From Candidatus Lambdaproteobacteria bacterium (GTDB lineage: Bacteria > SAR324 > NAC60-12): DNA of 8,025 bases. The stretch is taken from NCBI GenBank assembly GCA_012964265.1, contig DTUH01000255.1, positions 1 through 8,025 of the forward strand, given 5' to 3'. A program made the translations under genes and the position numbers. Under the pieces are notes generated by a model. It did no database searches. It was not told the origin of the DNA and saw nothing but the letters and a program-made list of their open reading frames with translations. Below are positions 7,351 to 8,025 of the stretch, one piece after another (positions within the stretch are counted from its first letter, which is position 1; each line of letters starts with the position of its first letter).

Positions 7351-8025
7351 CTTCGATCAGTGACGCATAGGTGTTGGAGGCCAAAATCAATTTCGAACCA
7401 TAACGCTCAATCAGTTCCGCACGTCGTTCCGGATTCGGAGTTGAAGCCAACGCCCCCCAAATCGCGGTGATCACTTCAGCAGTCTGGCGCATATTTTCGA
7501 GGAACTCATCATCGGTAACAGACTCGCTCAATCGTTTCGGTGTGACTTTACCGACTCCGGAAACTGTGGTCGCTCCATCATCGGTGTAGCCTTCAGGCAA
7601 ATCGCCTTTGAGGTTGATCGTGGTTTTGAATTGAATCACAGAGAGGATTTGATCCACCGCCTGTTTAGCTCCTTCAACACGGGAAACGTGTTCGGTGTCG
7701 GCAGCCGCATGAGGTAAGAGTTCCAGTTTTCCGGAATACTTTTTTTCTAAATCAAGGTAAGGCGCCATTGGCCCGGTGATTTCTCCGGTTGTCGGATTTT
7801 TAAAAATATCCGCGTCAATCGCCGCATAGCGAACTTTGCCACTGGCCAGGGCTTTATCTAACGCCTGCGCATCCACCAGTTCTCCCCGGTCGTAGTTGAT
7901 AAGAACGGCTCCCTCGTTCAAGCCATCCAGCACGCTTTCGTCAATCATGCCTTCATTCTCAAATTTTCCACTTTCCGGATTCGGGGCACCCAATCCGGTA
8001 TGGAAGCTGATAAAATCCGCACCTT
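7319..8025 (-). CDS. SerA-like D-2-hydroxyacid dehydrogenase, 5' partial
   Basis: The frame is open to the window edge (first full codon at 8023), so this is the C-terminal 234 residues of a longer protein; the TTG at 7993 is internal. It matches the NAD-binding half and catalytic tail of D-isomer-specific 2-hydroxyacid dehydrogenases, closest in feel to D-3-phosphoglycerate dehydrogenase. In fragment numbering it shows GADFISFHTGL, then LNEGAVLINYDRGELVD with the substrate-binding Arg46, YAAIDADIF with Asp70, and LLPHAAADTEH with the catalytic His105. The usual Glu before Pro in the DVFxxEP element appears to be Asn76 (IFKNP), with extra residues before the His. After the linker INLKGDLPEGY come about 90 residues that look helical (LENMRQTAEVITAIWGALAS, ERRAELIERYG) and do not resemble the ACT domain of SerA. 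Genuine PGDH activity is uncertain; a different 2-hydroxyacid substrate is equally possible. It lies directly upstream of, and overlaps, the kinase-like gene. Confidence 0.8.
   Translation of the reverse strand, partial: GADFISFHTGLGAPNPESGKFENEGMIDESVLDGLNEGAVLINYDRGELVDAQALDKALASGKVRYAAIDADIFKNPTTGEITGPMAPYLDLEKKYSGKLELLPHAAADTEHVSRVEGAKQAVDQILSVIQFKTTINLKGDLPEGYTDDGATTVSGVGKVTPKRLSESVTDDEFLENMRQTAEVITAIWGALASTPNPERRAELIERYGSKLILASNTYASLIEGAGLKGPYSE

Noticed and set aside
1..8025. CRISPR array, tRNA, toxin-antitoxin, phage or transposon genes
   Set aside because: No regularly spaced repeats, cloverleaf-like segments, terminal inverted repeats or transposase/integrase motifs were found on either strand.

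Overview
This 8.0 kb stretch comes from a Gram-negative bacterium of low to moderate GC. It carries a respiratory gene set of the alternative complex III (ACIII) type, a predicted outer-membrane beta-barrel protein, and an inner-membrane SohB-type S49 peptidase. The mix suggests a proteobacterium-like organism outside the usual model groups, for example deltaproteobacterial or SAR324-like. That placement is an inference from gene content and composition only.

Layout. (1) Positions 2-2446, plus strand: the distal end of an ACIII operon, actD (5' end cut off by the window), actE (monoheme cytochrome c) and actF (ten-helix NrfD/PsrC-type quinol protein). The junctions overlap by 17 and 4 bases, so translation is tightly coupled. 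ACIII oxidises menaquinol/quinol and passes electrons through its c-type hemes to a terminal oxidase, replacing cytochrome bc1. (2) About 2548-3300, plus strand: an exported, probable outer-membrane protein of unknown function. It follows actF where cytochrome oxidase genes often sit. It has no ATG start, and nested inverted repeats lie at the actF stop codon just before it. (3) 3291-4526, minus strand: a 12-helix MFS transporter whose 3' end overlaps the previous gene by 10 bases tail to tail. (4) 4631-5767, plus strand: SohB-like membrane-anchored serine peptidase with an intact Ser/Lys dyad. The 104-base divergent gap before it holds a plausible promoter for the MFS gene.

(5) 5845-8025, minus strand: a visibly more GC-rich pair of genes, the C-terminal part of a SerA-like D-2-hydroxyacid dehydrogenase (5' end outside the window) followed, with a 32-base overlap, by a 501-residue protein with an aminoglycoside-phosphotransferase/choline-kinase-like fold. 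Both depart from their families at the active site. The kinase has Glu where the catalytic-loop Asp is expected. The dehydrogenase seems to have Asn at the usual catalytic Glu position and a non-ACT, probably helical C-terminal extension. This pair is the least ordinary part of the window and the best candidate for an undescribed pathway or regulatory pair.

No tRNA, rRNA, CRISPR array, insertion sequence or integrase was seen. No gap between genes exceeds about 105 bases, so no long stretch is unexplained.
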